This document shows, in pieces, positions 39,786 through 52,072 of a stretch of DNA of 64,000 nucleotides (positions are counted from its first letter, which is position 1; each line of letters starts with the position of its first letter). The stretch is from Rhododendron vialii. Taxonomy: Eukaryota; Streptophyta; Magnoliopsida; Ericales; Ericaceae. Under the pieces are notes generated by a model. The model was not told the DNA's origin. It saw only the letters and a list, made by a program, of their open reading frames with translations, and did not search any database. The position numbers and the translations under genes were made by a program. Where the stretch lies: the NCBI RefSeq assembly GCF_030253575.1, contig NC_080568.1:29198001-29262000 (forward strand), given 5' to 3'.

Positions 39786-40748
39786 TAATAGGGAAAACAA
39801 ACGTAAGCAAAAATCTATAGATTTATCTTTATAATTCATAAAAATTTCTTTGCCGTTTTAAAAAAACAATTAATAAATTATGCTGGATTTAGCCAACTTG
39901 AATCCAAATATTTTTATTTAATTTAATTTTTTTTTGGGGGAGAGAGTAAGAAGCTCTCTTCTTCTTTTTTCAATTGATAGAAGAGTGATTTTTTTACATC
40001 AAATATGAAGTACAAAGCACAAACTCGAGACACTACATCAACTGTGAGAGTCCACGAGACAACCAAACTCAACAAACAACTCAACCAATACAAGAAATAA
40101 ATACTCAAGAAAATTACAATCCATCGTGTGTATCTACTACAATTGAAAAAAGACAAATTGCACACATGAAGACAAAAAATGCAACCAAATCAAATGAATG
40201 ATATATACAACGATAAATTGATCCGGTGGTCATATGTCACAGAATCACACGTAAGATGTCGATGAGCAATTATCACGGTAGTTTTCACAATTGACGAGAC
40301 TCATTATAGAAAACTGACCGATACAAACCAAAAGTAACTCCAGCACTCCAAGAAGAGAGTAGTGCGTGCACAGTTAAACATCATACATCATGCAACTTGA
40401 ATCCTACGAATCACTATAAGCTGATTTTTTTTGTTTTAGATAGACGAAAGTTTCAGCATCTAAAGTGGGACCAATGTATATCTAAATGGAGTGAAAATAT
40501 TTTATGGACTGAAATGCGGCCATCTCAATTTTCCAAATAATCCAAACATTAGTTTGTCACTTGCCCAACTTTGTAGCGTGCAACTTGTTCATTTGTCACT
40601 TGCTTTGAGGGTCTTCCCTATTGGAAGTTCAATTGACTTTCATTGAGGAAAAAATTAGTACTAAGAAAAACATAAAACTTCAAGAGTGTTCTATCGACCT
40701 TAGGTCCACCACCACTAATTGTAGGCTTCACCGTACGTATATATTGTA

Positions 40749-40965
40749 CTTCTTCCGTTTCTAAATAAGTGTCCGGCGCGCAAAATTAGGCTTTACAAAA
40801 CATGCATATTTTTTATGAAAAAATTAAATCTCTTTTCACAATCTACTAGAACTCATTGCTATCTATTGATTTTGTGAAAAAAAATTAATTTTTTTTAACG
40901 AAACAAATGCATCTTTTTGAAGGTTTAATTTTGCGCGTCGGACACTTATTTAGGGACGGAGGGAG
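40749..40965. repeat. Stowaway MITE
   Basis: Left CTTCTTCCGTTTCTAAATAA, right TTATTTAGGGACGGAGGGAG, TA flanks; the two halves also share GTGTCCGGCGCGCAAAATTA in inverse form, 217 bp. Confidence 0.88.
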
Positions 40966-42037
40966 TAGTAATCTGAACCGTTAATCTTATAGGTCTCGCG
41001 GGGTAGTAGTGTATCTTCACAAAAAGATTTGCTTTATCGAATATAGATAGGTATTGTATATAAAGAATTTAAGTTTGGTTTAAAAAATCGACGGTAGATA
41101 AGTTTAAAGTTAAACTATTCACAGCCGTCAATTTTATAAACTAAAATTTAATTTTTGGTATACCTATCAATATCCGATAAACATGATTTTTTGTATGAAT
41201 GTATTACTGTGCGGGTCCTACAAGACGGACGGTTCAAATTACTGAAAAAATACACAATGGGGGCCCGCAATGCATGGTGAAAGCCCTATGATTTCCATTC
41301 TAAGGTGGAAAGAACTTTAACTCAAAACTTCATAAGGAGTACTACTACACTTTCAATACACTTTTTCGACCTTAATAAAACTCCACTGAAATTAATGAAC
41401 TCAATCACATTGGATCAAAATTAGTTTTTATTTGATTTCTCAAAAAGAATTTGTTAGGAGTATATGTCGGTCGATATTCGAACATCAGGGTTTTTTAACA
41501 CGATTGATGTTTTTGGCAAGCATTTTAAGACGATTGATATTTTTGACAAGCTTTTCAAAGTGACAGACCAAATCATCAAAGCAGATTCAACATTAGCAAT
41601 CAAATTGGCGTGCTGCATGATAGTACAATTGTAAGGCCTCCTTTTTGACCTAACTTTTGGCTATGTCTTTTTAGTTTTCTACAGTATTTTCTTTTAATTT
41701 CTATAAAGTTTGGGTTAAATTTTTAAACATATTGTTTTTTTTTTTTTTGAAAATAACACATATTGTTCGTATTGATGAAACTGAGTATGAGAAAAAAACT
41801 CCGAAAGAATCCGCAAAAGTGTCCTAAAGACTACTACAATTCACAAAAATGGACCCACTTAACTCAACGGCCACCGATCTTAATGCCCCTCCTTCATTCA
41901 GTTCATTGGGAAATTTATTTGGTGGTTTGGTACCGCCATGTAGTGTCCCAAAAACCTTATCCACCGTATTATTCTGCGGGATCCGTATTCAGGGCAATGC
42001 CATGTGACGCTTAACATTATACTGTAATTCACAACAC

Positions 42038-42468
42038 TTTGGGGTAAGGGTCCTAACCAGTTAGACTTCCAACCAGTTTGGTCCAATTTGGATCTGTTAT
42101 GGGTCATTTTTGAGCCCGCAATAATGATTGAAATCGTTCATTTTTTAGAGCTCGTCGAGAACACTGGCCACTCAAAAATATAAAGTTGATTGGATATTGT
42201 TTGATATGGTTTCCAAAAGTATTAAGTTTGGAGAAAAAAAAATGTACAGTACTATATTACAACTCATTCGACATAATTATATGAAAATAAATGTATTTCG
42301 ATATTATATCAAACGACATCCGATCAAAGTGATTTTTGACGTAACCAATGTTTTCGACGAACTTTAAAAAATGAACGATTTTAATCATTGTTGCGGACCC
42401 AAGAAGGGTCCCCGATGGGTCCAAACTGGTTGGGAGTCTAATTGGTTAGGACCCTTGCCCTACACACT
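42038..42468. repeat. Long foldback element (about 200-bp arms)
   Basis: Left arm GGTAAGGGTCCTAACCAGTT mirrors the right end AATTGGTTAGGACCCTTGCC, and the match continues through AAATCGTTCATTTTTTA and CTCGTCGAGAACA to near the centre. No coding frame. Possible imperfect 9-bp flanking repeat (ACAACACTT / ACACACTTT), which would fit a MULE-like element. A relative lies at about 16690-16870. Confidence 0.7.
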
Positions 42469-42778
42469 TTTTCGGTGCCAATATTTGTTTATTCTAAATC
42501 AATTACGTTGCGTCATGTCGTTATATTTTATTAATTGAGAACACTATTTTGATGACATTGGACAATAAAATTAATTTGAAAAAAATATAAATATTTACAC
42601 CGCCAATACATATAATTTATTCTTTATTTCCATGCACTAAAAAACTGGCTCGCAAAAATGCACGGTTGATAAAGATGATGGGCATGACGGTGCCTCAATG
42701 ACACCAGATAATTTACTCAACTTCATTGGTTTTTATCCATTCTCGACGGTTGTCGCCTTCGCTGGCTCCACCCTATCT

Positions 42779-42830
42779 CCCCCCCCCCCCCCCCCCCTCT
42801 CCCTCTCTCTCTCTCTCTCACACACACACA
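42779..42830 (+). repeat. C19 homopolymer followed by CT and CA repeats
   Basis: Nineteen C in a row (42779-42797), then CT and CA dinucleotide runs, 80-130 bp before the PIRL start codon. Length of the C run is likely uncertain in sequencing. Confidence 0.85.
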
Positions 42831-42853
42831 GAGTCACGCACAATCTGAGCGCT

Positions 42854-42860
42854 ATATAAC
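42854..42860 (+). promoter_or_regulatory. Possible TATA box of the PIRL gene
   Basis: TATATAA 53 bp before the ATG; this would give a leader of only about 25 bases, so an upstream start within the CT/CA tract is also possible. Confidence 0.4.
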
Positions 42861-42912
42861 ACGAACTACTGCGGAAGCTTTCACAATCAAAATCGTATAC
42901 CTGTCCACAGCA

Positions 42913-45900
42913 ATGGATCCAAACCCTACTACCTTCCCGATTCTATCATACGTCATGTCGAAACTCCCCACCATCGGCCCCCGACACACCGAATTCGACA
43001 TCGAGCAACCGCCGCCGTCGACCGCCGTTGCGGAGCCGTTATTCGACCTGACGGAGCGCATGCCCAGGCTGACGGACCCCAGCGTGATCGCCGCCATGCG
43101 ATCCGCCGTCTCCGAGGTATCTCAGGCTCGATCCGTTCTCAAAACCATAGGCAACCGGCCCGACCACGAGACCGTTGATACGGCTAGGAAGAAGCTGGCG
43201 GAGATCGAGTCGCAGCTCTCGAAGGAGTTGGAAGAGATCGTACTGACGCCGCGGCCGTCGGAGGTAGAGCGGATGGAGTGGCGGGCGGAGCTGGCGGAGA
43301 GAGAGAAGGAGAAGAGGGAGAAGGCAGAGAGGGAGAGGAGGATTTACAAGGCGGTGATATCGCTGGACGAGATGCACGAGGCGTATGAGAGGATGGCGAG
43401 GGAGGCGGAGGCGAAGCTGGCGAGGATTTACGAGGCTGCGGTGGAAGGGAGGGGAGGGGGGGAGGAGGAGAGTGGGGGGGATGCGGTGGAGGAGGAGGTG
43501 AATGAGGAGGTGGTTGGGGTTTTACAGGAGGGGATGGGAAAGGGAATAGAGAGGGTGGATTTATCGAATCGGCGGCTGCGGATTTTACCAGAGGCGTTCG
43601 GGCGGCTTAGGGGATTGGTTGTGCTTAATTTGGCCAACAATCAACTTGAGGTATAACGCCTATTTGTATTGTTCTTTTTTATTTTTTTGAGTTTTAGAAC
43701 TTAAGTACTGAATTTGTTAGATTAGTCGGAGGGCACTTTGGTTTTCACGTGGAAATGTTCTGTTTGTGTGGTTATTGCTGAATTCATAAAGCATCTTAAA
43801 TGGTTAGACATAATGTATCGCTGTTGTGAATTGTGACCAAGTGGTGGAGTATGGTTGGTCCGTTGAGTATACTGCCAAACACTAGGATATTTGTGCATAA
43901 TTGGAGGGGCTGGGGTACTGTGGTTGCACACTGAACAATCTGAAATTAGAAATTTTTTTTTTTGTGTCGTGGGTTTGGATAGACTATTCGGTGCCCCGGG
44001 CTCTCCATCACCCCACACCACACCCACGTGGTGCCCCGGGCTCTCCATCACCCCACAATGGTGTGGGGCCCAAGACTAAATGTATTGGGCCTCACACCAA
44101 TGTGCGGTGGGAGAAGTTCCGGAGGCACAACCTAATTTTTCCTGGTGTTGATGGTTTAGGCATAAAGTGGAAGAGATAGTGAACGCTAAGGTACATGTAA
44201 TACGGCTTTGTCTTGTTCTTTGTATTTTTTTTTTGAGGTTTAGAACTTAAGCTACTGAATTTGCTAGATCAGTTGAGAATGCTTTAATTTGGTACCTTAG
44301 TTGAGAATGCTTTAGTTTTCCTGTGTAGGTGTTCAACTTGTGTGTGTGGTTATTACTTTCTGATTACTGACGTGCACCCTTGACTAGTTTAGGGGGTGAA
44401 TCTCCCAGTCCAATAGTTGGGGGCCTGGGGGCCAATTAAAGCCAGAGCAAAGCTCCGTATGGATTGGCCCCACAATAGGTGATAGCATATGAGAGGTTTT
44501 GAACCTGATCTTAGGAGCTAAGTCGTGACTACCTGGCATTTGGGGTTTGGTGTGGTTATTAGTTATTACTCGCTTCATTTTGAAAGCATACGAAATGGTT
44601 AGACATGTAATTGTATCATTGTTGTGAGTAACCAAGTTTAAGTGGTGGACTATGGTTGGTTGACCCAAAGTTGCTGTGAAATACTGGGATATTTGTGACA
44701 AAACTTGAGGTGGTGGGGTATTTGTGCTTGTACGCTGTCGTTTTTTTTGCTTGTGTAGTGGTTTTGAGGTTGAAGGCATAATAAAGTGGAACTGGGAAGA
44801 GATGGTTGATGGTGTTATGTTTGGGTGACAAGTTTCTGGGTGGATTGCCAGTTTAGGCATTTCTGTCTCTTGTGTTAGGATAAGCAGCGACAGCTTAGAG
44901 TTGGGTTAGAAAGATGTAAAATCCACATTCTAATTTGGTGCCTTCCCCCACTGGCCCCCTTGGGTTGCTAAGAATCCCTTTTGCATGGATTTTATTCTGC
45001 CAGACTTAAATAAATTATAAGTTTTAGCTGGTATGTATTAACTGTGTGGTTGGATCAAGGTAATGGGAAGGGAAGTGAATGGAAGTTCACTGTACAAGCC
45101 AATTTCTAATATTTGTGGCGCAATTTTTATTTTTATTTTTGCATATAGAATGGTTAAAGACTTGGAACTTGCTTTGGTCAATGAACTCACCAAATACTAT
45201 TTATGAGTCTTTAGATGCTTCTGCTTTAATTTAAATGAGTCAATGATAAGTATCAATTGGGACTGCACGCCCCTTTATGCAAGCAGACCTTTGGTATCAT
45301 ACCACTCGGTGTTAGCCGTCACAATTTCTGATCCTTCAGCGTGGGCTTGGGCCGGGACAGAAGTGGTATAAGAGTTTTAAATTGACAGCTTGGGGCATGA
45401 TGGGAAGAAAGCTGGCATGTTTTAGGAATTTTAGGCATTTTATTCCATTTGTTTTTGTCTATGAAATTCTAATGTGCATGTGCATGATAAATGTGTTTTA
45501 TTATGAGATGCCATACTAGTAAAAAGGATTTGCTTGCATAGTCCTTATGTATTAACATGCGTTAAGTTTGGAAGACGAACTTTTTAAAAAGGCCGGGAGG
45601 ATGTAACACACTAAATATCCAATTTCGTGGTATTTTAAAGTATTTGCATATAAGAATGGTGAATGTCATTTTATCATTCCCCAAAGTAATTCAACAAAAA
45701 GCTTTTAAGCCTTTATGTGTTTTTAACACGTGTCTGACAATCATCCGTCACACAAAAAATGAGTCTGCCCAAGTTTTATTTATAGTATTTTTCCTTAGGT
45801 TGACACCTTGACATTATTTTGAGAGTGTCCCAAGGTTGCCTGAAGTATTTTTAAGAGTGTCCCCGAAGTGTCCATGCCAAAAACCTTTGAAATAAACTAG

Positions 45901-48692
45901 AACGCGTACATTTGAGTGTCAGACATGTATTTGTGGAGTCAGTGTTTGCTAAGTGTCTGGAACTGTTGCGTTACCTCCGGTGAAGTGTCTGTGCTACATA
46001 GAGTGACAAAATAGGATTTAAGGTATACATGGAGTAACATAGTTACAGCTATGGGTCTTGTTTTTTTTTTTTTTTTAACAGTATTTATGAGAAGATAATA
46101 AAATACAAAAAGAGTTTTAAAACGCCTGCCAATGTGTTGTGTCCTTTAATTTTTTGAAATTTGCATGTCAGAATGTCGGTGTTGTGTCACTTTTCCATGT
46201 CAGTGCTTACATAGGTGCTACCGAAGACCTAATGGCATCTGATCCCATCAAATTAGTAATTATGATTGATTTATAGAAATTTTTGGCATAAAGAAATTAT
46301 AATACATACATAGCATTAGGATGCATTTGTTGATCAGAGCAAGTGCTTTAGTCTTTCACCGACGTAGCACTTGCTATCGTCTGGTCAGGATATCCAATTT
46401 CACAATGGTGGGTTTTGGGTCATGCCATGCGGATACTTCCCTTGTTTGGGTGTTCAATAAGGAGGGCAAAGGGTAAAAAGTTACCCATTTCTACGTTATT
46501 ACTTGCTCCCCCTTCCTTTTCCATTCGAACAAGAGGGAAAGTAACCTTTGACTTCTGTTGTTTCCTTTTATGGCCCTCCTGTCTGCACTTCCCTTCGATC
46601 CAAACATAGTGTAAATGCTGATCTAACTTCACTGTACAACTTCACCCATCCCTTAACATGGATTCGTGTTTATTATATTTCAATGATTGAATGTTGAAGA
46701 AAATGGTAAGTGCTTGAGAATGGAAGTTGTGAACCGAGTACGAGGGTTGGAAGCTTGGATTACATGTACGGTGTGCAATGCATTGTTTGGTGATAGAACA
46801 TACCATCATATTTTTGGAACAACGAAAAGAAAAGGGTCTGAGGTACTTGGAATATCCTGTTGGTGTTTTTATTAGTTGTGTATGTTTCTGTTAGTTCAGC
46901 CTTCAGATGCTTTAGATACCTTCTTGTTGTGATTGTTAATTGGATTGAATCTATCCTTTGACACAGGGTGCATTTATTATGCTTTATGCTTACTGCCAGA
47001 GTTCTTGACATCTGTTATTTTTTCCTAAAGACCTTTTTCATTTTGAACTTATGTTTCTTGGAACCTTTTCTTTAGTTAGCCATCAGCTGTATCCATCTTG
47101 ATGATATAGGGTAATCCCATGCATTTAAGAGCTAGATTTTCAATAAATCAATTCTTGACATACGCATCAGTTTGTGAGCCAGTGGAGCCAAGCATGATGC
47201 TTCTTCATTATGCTTTATAGTTCATATACATGCAAATTAGAAGCAGGACTTAGTTTCAGATCACAAATACATAGATAGATGTACTGTTTATTGGAATGAA
47301 GTGTATTGTTAACAGCTCTAAAAGCCGTAGCTTGAAGAATCAAGGGCATGTCCGACCCGAGCTACTAGGCCAGGGCCAGAGGAGAGTCTCAGCACCTGTA
47401 TTACTTGCAGAACCATTATCCATGCTGGAGTTTGTATTCTTTCTGCCAGGCGTTCTACCAAATGGGCTGTGGCTCGTGGTGTTTTTTCTCAATGGAATTA
47501 GATTACGATGGAAACTCTAATGCCGACAACTTTAACTTCCAATTTTACTTGTACTAGTTGATGGCATTTTGTTTTTTCGTACATTCTTCCTAATGGATGG
47601 CTTATGCGCTTGATGTAAACAGGCAATTCCTGATTCTATTGGAGGTCTAGAACACCTTGAGGAGCTTTATCTTGCTTCCAACCTACTTGATTCCTTGCCA
47701 GACTCTATCGGATTACTGTTTAATTTGAAGATTCTGGATGTTAGTGGAAATAAGCTTGTTTCCTTTCCCGACAGCATTTGTCAATGCCGGTAATACTGTC
47801 TTGTCACAAAACTGAGGTCGCATTTGGCTCACTTGCTTATTTGTCTTTATTATTTATTTGCTTATTTCTTAAACTTCGAGCAATAAGCAAAATCCGACAA
47901 TTTATCGTAGTCTTTGTTTTGCTTGTTGCTTATCACAAGTAAGGAAATAAACATTGTGAACCAAACGGGGCCCTGAGTATATCCATGTCTTTTTTGTCTG
48001 CCTTTGTTTGATTCTGTTGCCCTTGAGTCCTTGACATTTCCAGGTCATTGGTGGAGTTGGATGCAAGCTTCAATAGGCTAGCTTACTTGCCCACAAACAT
48101 CGGGTTTGAACTTGTAAAGCTAAGAAGGCTCTTGATCCAGCTCAACAAACTCCGGTCTCTTCCCACTTCGATATGTGAGATGACGTCATTGCAAATCCTG
48201 GATGTTCACTTCAACGAGCTCCGTGGCCTTCCGCTCGCAATCGGGAGATTAACAAATCTCGAAATCCTAAATTTGAGCAGCAACTTTAGCGATATGACAG
48301 AACTGCCCGACACACTTGGTGATTTATCCAATTTGAAAGAACTTGATCTCAGCAACAACCAGATTCATGCTCTACCAGACACATTTGGCCGGCTTGATAA
48401 GCTGACTAAGCTCAATTTGGAAGAAAACCCACTTGTGATTCCCCCAAAGGAAGTTGTAAGCGAAGGGGTTGAAGCCGTTAAGGTTTTCATGGCAAAGAGG
48501 TGGCTTGATATATTGGTGGAGGAAGAGAGGAGGAGCATGCTTGAGGTGCAAGAGCCGGCACAGACTGGTTGGCTTACACGCAGCCTTTCTCGCAGCACGT
48601 CGTGGTTGAGTACTGTTGCGTCAGAAGTTTCTGGGTATGTGAGAAATGCTGGGAAATCTACCGTCGACCCTTATCTTGATCAGCAGCTATGA
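42913..48692 (+). CDS. Plant intracellular Ras-group-related LRR protein (PIRL9/PIRL1-like)
   Basis: Three exons, 42913-43650, 47623-47789, 48044-48692; 517 aa. Residues 1-200 are the PIRL N-terminal region: [20 protein letters not shown], then a predicted coiled coil rich in Glu/Arg/Lys (about 75-175). Residues about 215-445 hold roughly ten LRRs of the SHOC2/Ras-group type, pattern L..L.LS.N.L..LP..., for example [19 protein letters not shown]. The C-terminal part has [20 protein letters not shown] and ends [11 protein letters not shown], both typical of PIRL1/PIRL9. PIRLs are cytosolic, and Arabidopsis PIRL1 and PIRL9 act redundantly in pollen development. Exon 1 is very GC/GA-rich compared with the rest. 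Intron 1 is 4.0 kb with an internal duplication. Confidence 0.94.
43660..44750 (+). repeat. Ancient tandem duplication inside PIRL intron 1
   Basis: The block 43660-43935 reappears at 44212-44740: TTTAGAACTTAAG(C)TACTGAATTTG, AAATGGTTAGACAT, GGTTGG and GATATTTGTG marks recur in order. The second unit has about 250 bp of extra DNA (44355-44555). A separate 27-bp direct repeat (GTGCCCCGGGCTCTCCATCA) sits at 43990 and 44030. Confidence 0.7.
47817..47973. repeat. Short hAT-like MITE in PIRL intron 2
   Basis: Ends GGTCGCATTTGGCTCAC and inverse GTGAACCAAACGGGGCC, enclosing TTGCTTATT/AATAAGCAA inverse blocks. 157 bp; no clean 8-bp duplication seen. Confidence 0.6.
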
Positions 48693-49064
48693 TTTTGTTA
48701 TCAGGTGCGTCTGAAATTGGAGATATTGAAATGTGGAGAGGGGCTCTTTGCTGCAGGTGCCCTGCATGCTCCTTCCTTGTTTGACAATAAACAAGTGATA
48801 ATATGTTCTTTGGTTTTAAGCTGTTGTTCCAGCCAGAATTCTGGAAAATGTTCTCAAATTTTGCAGAGAAGTAAACAGTTAGCGAGCTTACCATGCTGTT
48901 TTAGTTTGATGACTGCGTCGAGTAAGCAAAATGCTTTAGTCATGCTTTTAGTCATACGTTATACCAAAACCGAATTCAGGCGGAAGCCTATTTAAGGGCA
49001 GTCGATTTACATTGTTTGTGTATTATTTGATGCAGAACGTGAGTGTTGAATTACCTGCTGTTAA

Positions 49065-49308
49065 GAGCATCCACACCCATAAATGCCATTTTTCCTTTGC
49101 CATTCTCATTTTTGGACGAAGAATGGTGTCATTTTGCCAAATAAACGGCAAACGTGTTGCACTCATGTTTTGCTATTTTTTTTAATCTCCTCTCAATCTC
49201 AAAAATGGCAATTTTGTCATATATGACAAAAGATTTGGCATTTGCCAAATTTGAGAAAATTTGGCGTTGTGGGTGTGGCACCCAATTAGCCATTTTGTGT
49301 GGATGCTC
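49065..49308. repeat. Tourist (PIF/Harbinger) MITE
   Basis: Ends GAGCATCCACACCC and GTGTGGATGCTC, flanked by TAA on both sides (49062-49064, 49309-49311), the 3-bp target of PIF/Harbinger. 244 bp with inner inverse blocks such as TTTGCCAAAT. Confidence 0.85.
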
Positions 49309-49896
49309 TAATGCAATCCATCTTACGGTCAACAGCACCACTATATTGGTTTCAGAAAACAACGGCATCAATTTGCTCTTGAGAGAGAGAGAGAAGAGCC
49401 GAAATTCATCTGTTTATATACAGATTCGTATCAATGTAATGCTAATTTAATACCTCGTTATAAAGCTCGGTTGACACGCATTAAGATTGAAATTGTAACG
49501 CCAGTGTTATCTTTCTCGCATAAAGATTGAAATAGTAACTCCAGTGTTATCTTTCCTTCAGGTGGTTTAATATATATATATTTTAAATATCTCTCTTTAG
49601 ATTGGTGGTTTGAAACAGCGTCAGTGTAAGCTTCTCTCGAATTCATGTTACCTTTTCCTGTATTTTATTTTGAATACTAAAAATGCCTTAGCATTTCTCT
49701 TTTATTCTCTTTCCATTTTTTTCCTCCAAGTCCAAATCAGGTTGAGCCCACATCCTTTGTGTAGCCCTTGCTTTCTCAAGCCCAAAGACCTTTCCCAAGC
49801 CCCAAACCCAAGGGTAATGGGTGAAACCCAAACCAAACTAAAAGGATTTTCAATAAAAAAAAAATCCGACAATGGGACAACAATTATCATAGCTGC

Positions 49897-49986
49897 TGAT
49901 TTTGCCACTCCACTGTAAGTGTATTTTTGATAAAAAAATACATTTGTAGGGGAGTAAGGTTAACAAAAAAAGGAGTGACAAAATCA
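49897..49986. repeat. 90-bp palindromic mini-element
   Basis: TGATTTTGCCACTCC at the left is the inverse of GGAGTGACAAAATCA at the right, and the inner GTAAGTGTA/TACATTTGTA arms pair too. Related to 16550-16607. Confidence 0.65.
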
Positions 49987-50061
49987 TTTCCCATTATCAT
50001 TCATCCTTTAAAAGGATTTTGTACATATTAAGTTTGACCAAAATATTGAAATAATTCTTTC

Positions 50062-50199
50062 GGCCTTGTTTGGAACACTTTCTGAAAAAGTAGTAGCGGT
50101 AATAAGTAGAGAGAGATAGAAAGAGAAATGATTAGAAGTAGAGAAAATCTAAAGAGAATCTTTTAAAAAATACTTTTCAAAAAATGTTCCAAACAAGGC
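50062..50199. repeat. TIR MITE with GAGAGATAGA core
   Basis: GGCCTTGTTTGGAACACTTT and inverse AAAATGTTCCAAACAAGGC enclose AGAGAGATAGAAAGAGAAAT. 138 bp, best preserved member of its family here. Confidence 0.75.
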
Positions 50200-50978
50200 A
50201 AAATTTCATTTTTCCAAAAAGGAGTTGAATTATTACCACAATGAAAAAGCCCAAAGAGATAAAGCATTGTGAAACTCAACACGAGTCAGATATCCTTTTA
50301 GCATAATTTCTGTTGGGTTAAATAGGAATATTGAATTAAGGATCCATTCATTTTGAGATTTCCAGAGCTGCAGGCACATGCAACAACTTAATCCAAGTGA
50401 AATCACTGGCAAAAAAGAAATCACTGGCAACTTTTAAGGGATAAATTGCTCATTTTTTAAACTTTAAGGAGAAAAGTGTCAATACACCTCTTTTTTTTTT
50501 TTAATTAGTAGAAATTTGTTGTTTTCGTATGTTATTCAATTTTGAAGAGAATAATTTTGGGAAGCAAGCAAAAAATTAATCGATGGTTTTCTCAAATGAT
50601 GATTTTTTTTTTTTTTTATGAATAATTCCAGTAAAAAGAATTTTCAAGTTAGCCTACGAAACAAGTATATACAAAATATAAATGGAATTGATTTCTACAC
50701 TCCTTTTTTTTTTTTATAACCACCCTCTGTTTTTTGGATTTTAATGTTGAAAGTGTATGTATTTTTTTTTGTTGCTAAAAAACAAAAAGGGAGTGTGAAT
50801 ATAAAAAAAAAGGAGCGTAAAAATCAATTCCTATATAAACTCGGATATAGGTTCAAAATGATTGCAACGGAATTGTAATTTTTAATTGATTAAGCAAAAA
50901 AAACTTACGGTATACTTGAAGTTTTCAAATACAAAAAATTCCTTATAAATGTGTTAATGCCGATAGAAATCTGGACTC

Positions 50979-51470
50979 GGAGATGGTGCTGCCCATGGTT
51001 AGTGGTGGAGCCAGGATTTTAATCTTGGGGCCGGCTTAGTAAATATATATATTTTTTATCGAAACGTATACTTATTATATCATAAGATTTTTATTTTTCA
51101 ATTTATTACATTTGTACATTGAAATGATTCTTTAGGCTAAATACTCTATCACGTGTTTATTTTTTATTTATGAAAGAAATTAAAAAATGAGTATATAAAA
51201 TAACCAACTTTTTATCAAATCGAACCAAAGTTATTAGCTATATACGAATAATTATCAATAATATTCAAAATTAGATATAAAAAAAAAAAAAACTCGGACG
51301 CTCGAGAAGCCAAGGCCCCCCGGACCCCAACATAGTTCCACCCCTGCCCATGGTGTTGTCCACAAGCACTTCATCTGGACTGCCGTCTCGGCAATCATTG
51401 ATTCAAATTTTAAATTTATGAAAACACTTTTAGACGGGTGAGATTATTGCGTGGTGCTGCCACCATCCCC
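50979..51470. repeat. GGGATG(G)TGCTGCC-family element split by a hAT MITE
   Basis: Left end GGAGATGGTGCTGCC, right end GTGGTGCTGCCACCATCCCC, inner GACTGCCGTCTCGGCAATCA. Removing the insertion at 51000-51346 and one target copy leaves a continuous element of roughly 137 bp. Confidence 0.55.
51000..51346 (-). mobile_element. Non-autonomous hAT element, 347 bp
   Basis: Terminal repeats TAGTGGTGGAGCCAGG and inverse CATAGTTCCACCCCTG, with a perfect 8-bp target duplication CCCATGGT (50992-50999 and 51347-51354), diagnostic of hAT. The interior matches the element at 62785-63198 in inverse orientation (TAATTTTGAATATTATTGAT). Confidence 0.9.
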
Positions 51471-51830
51471 AAATCCGTAAAATCTAGGGTTGGGAGTTTA
51501 TGAACAGAACTGTGTTTCTCGTCACACGATATCAATACCGCTGCTGCGATCTTATCCATGTAAGCTACAATCAAACACACTCGGTTACACACTAACTACC
51601 TATTCCTATTACGTGGCACCCATTCATTCGATCTTCATAAGTAACGAACCCTTAATCCAGCCAATAGTAATACGGGTACACAAATTTTCAAGGTTCGTCG
51701 TTGTATCTGATTTTTACTCGGAGAGGAATGATACGACTTTTTGCGACGTCCGAAAGATAAGAAAAGATCGCGACGACTTCTTGTTTCCTTCGTCGAGTGG
51801 TTTTCGTCGGGAACAAGGTATACAAATGGC

Positions 51831-51838
51831 TATATATA
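51831..51838 (+). promoter_or_regulatory. Probable TATA box of NBR1
   Basis: TATATATA 242 bp before the ATG, followed by a GA tract (51862-51898) and GGGTTAGGGTTTCGG (about 52000), a telo-box-like leader element. Confidence 0.5.
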
Positions 51839-51861
51839 CAGTGTGTTTTGTAGAGAGAGAG

Positions 51862-51898
51862 AAATAGGGAGAGAAATAGGAGAGAGAGAGAGAGAGAG
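51862..51898 (+). repeat. GA-rich tract in the NBR1 leader
   Basis: Interrupted GAGAGA run in the predicted 5' leader of NBR1. Confidence 0.75.
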
Positions 51899-52072
51899 GC
51901 GCGGCTCACGGTTACGCGTATACGGCGTGAATCTCTTTGCTGTGGTATTTTCCGATCATATCGCTCTAATTATTGAACTATTCCTCGTTCGTCGTTTTTG
52001 GGGTTAGGGTTTCGGTTAATTGTTCGGTTGGAGTACGCAAAACTCTTTGGCGGCTTACCTGGAACGCTGCAT

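Larger units (their letters stand above)
37627..42853. other. 5.2-kb intergenic DNA dominated by MITEs
   Basis: No gene recognised. Three Stowaway elements, one GAGAGATAGAG MITE and one long foldback element are listed separately. Near 37790-37830 a fragment with GTAGAGCTCGTCGAGA resembles the foldback arm at about 42150. 38810-38890 is a CT-rich stretch that could be a lost leader. Confidence 0.6.
48693..51830. other. Intergenic DNA between PIRL and NBR1
   Basis: 48693-49020 is likely the PIRL 3' UTR. The rest carries five MITE-type elements listed separately and no recognisable gene. A 125-codon plus frame (51490-51867) is open but without motifs and overlaps the NBR1 promoter. Confidence 0.6.

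Noticed and set aside
43039-43640. Antisense frames of 112 and 70 codons in PIRL exon 1
   Set aside because: Created by the GC/GA-rich coiled-coil coding sequence; composition is not protein-like.
44384-44860. 158-codon minus-strand frame in PIRL intron 1
   Set aside because: Low-complexity His/Thr/Pro-rich, inside a duplicated intron, and not open in the paired unit.
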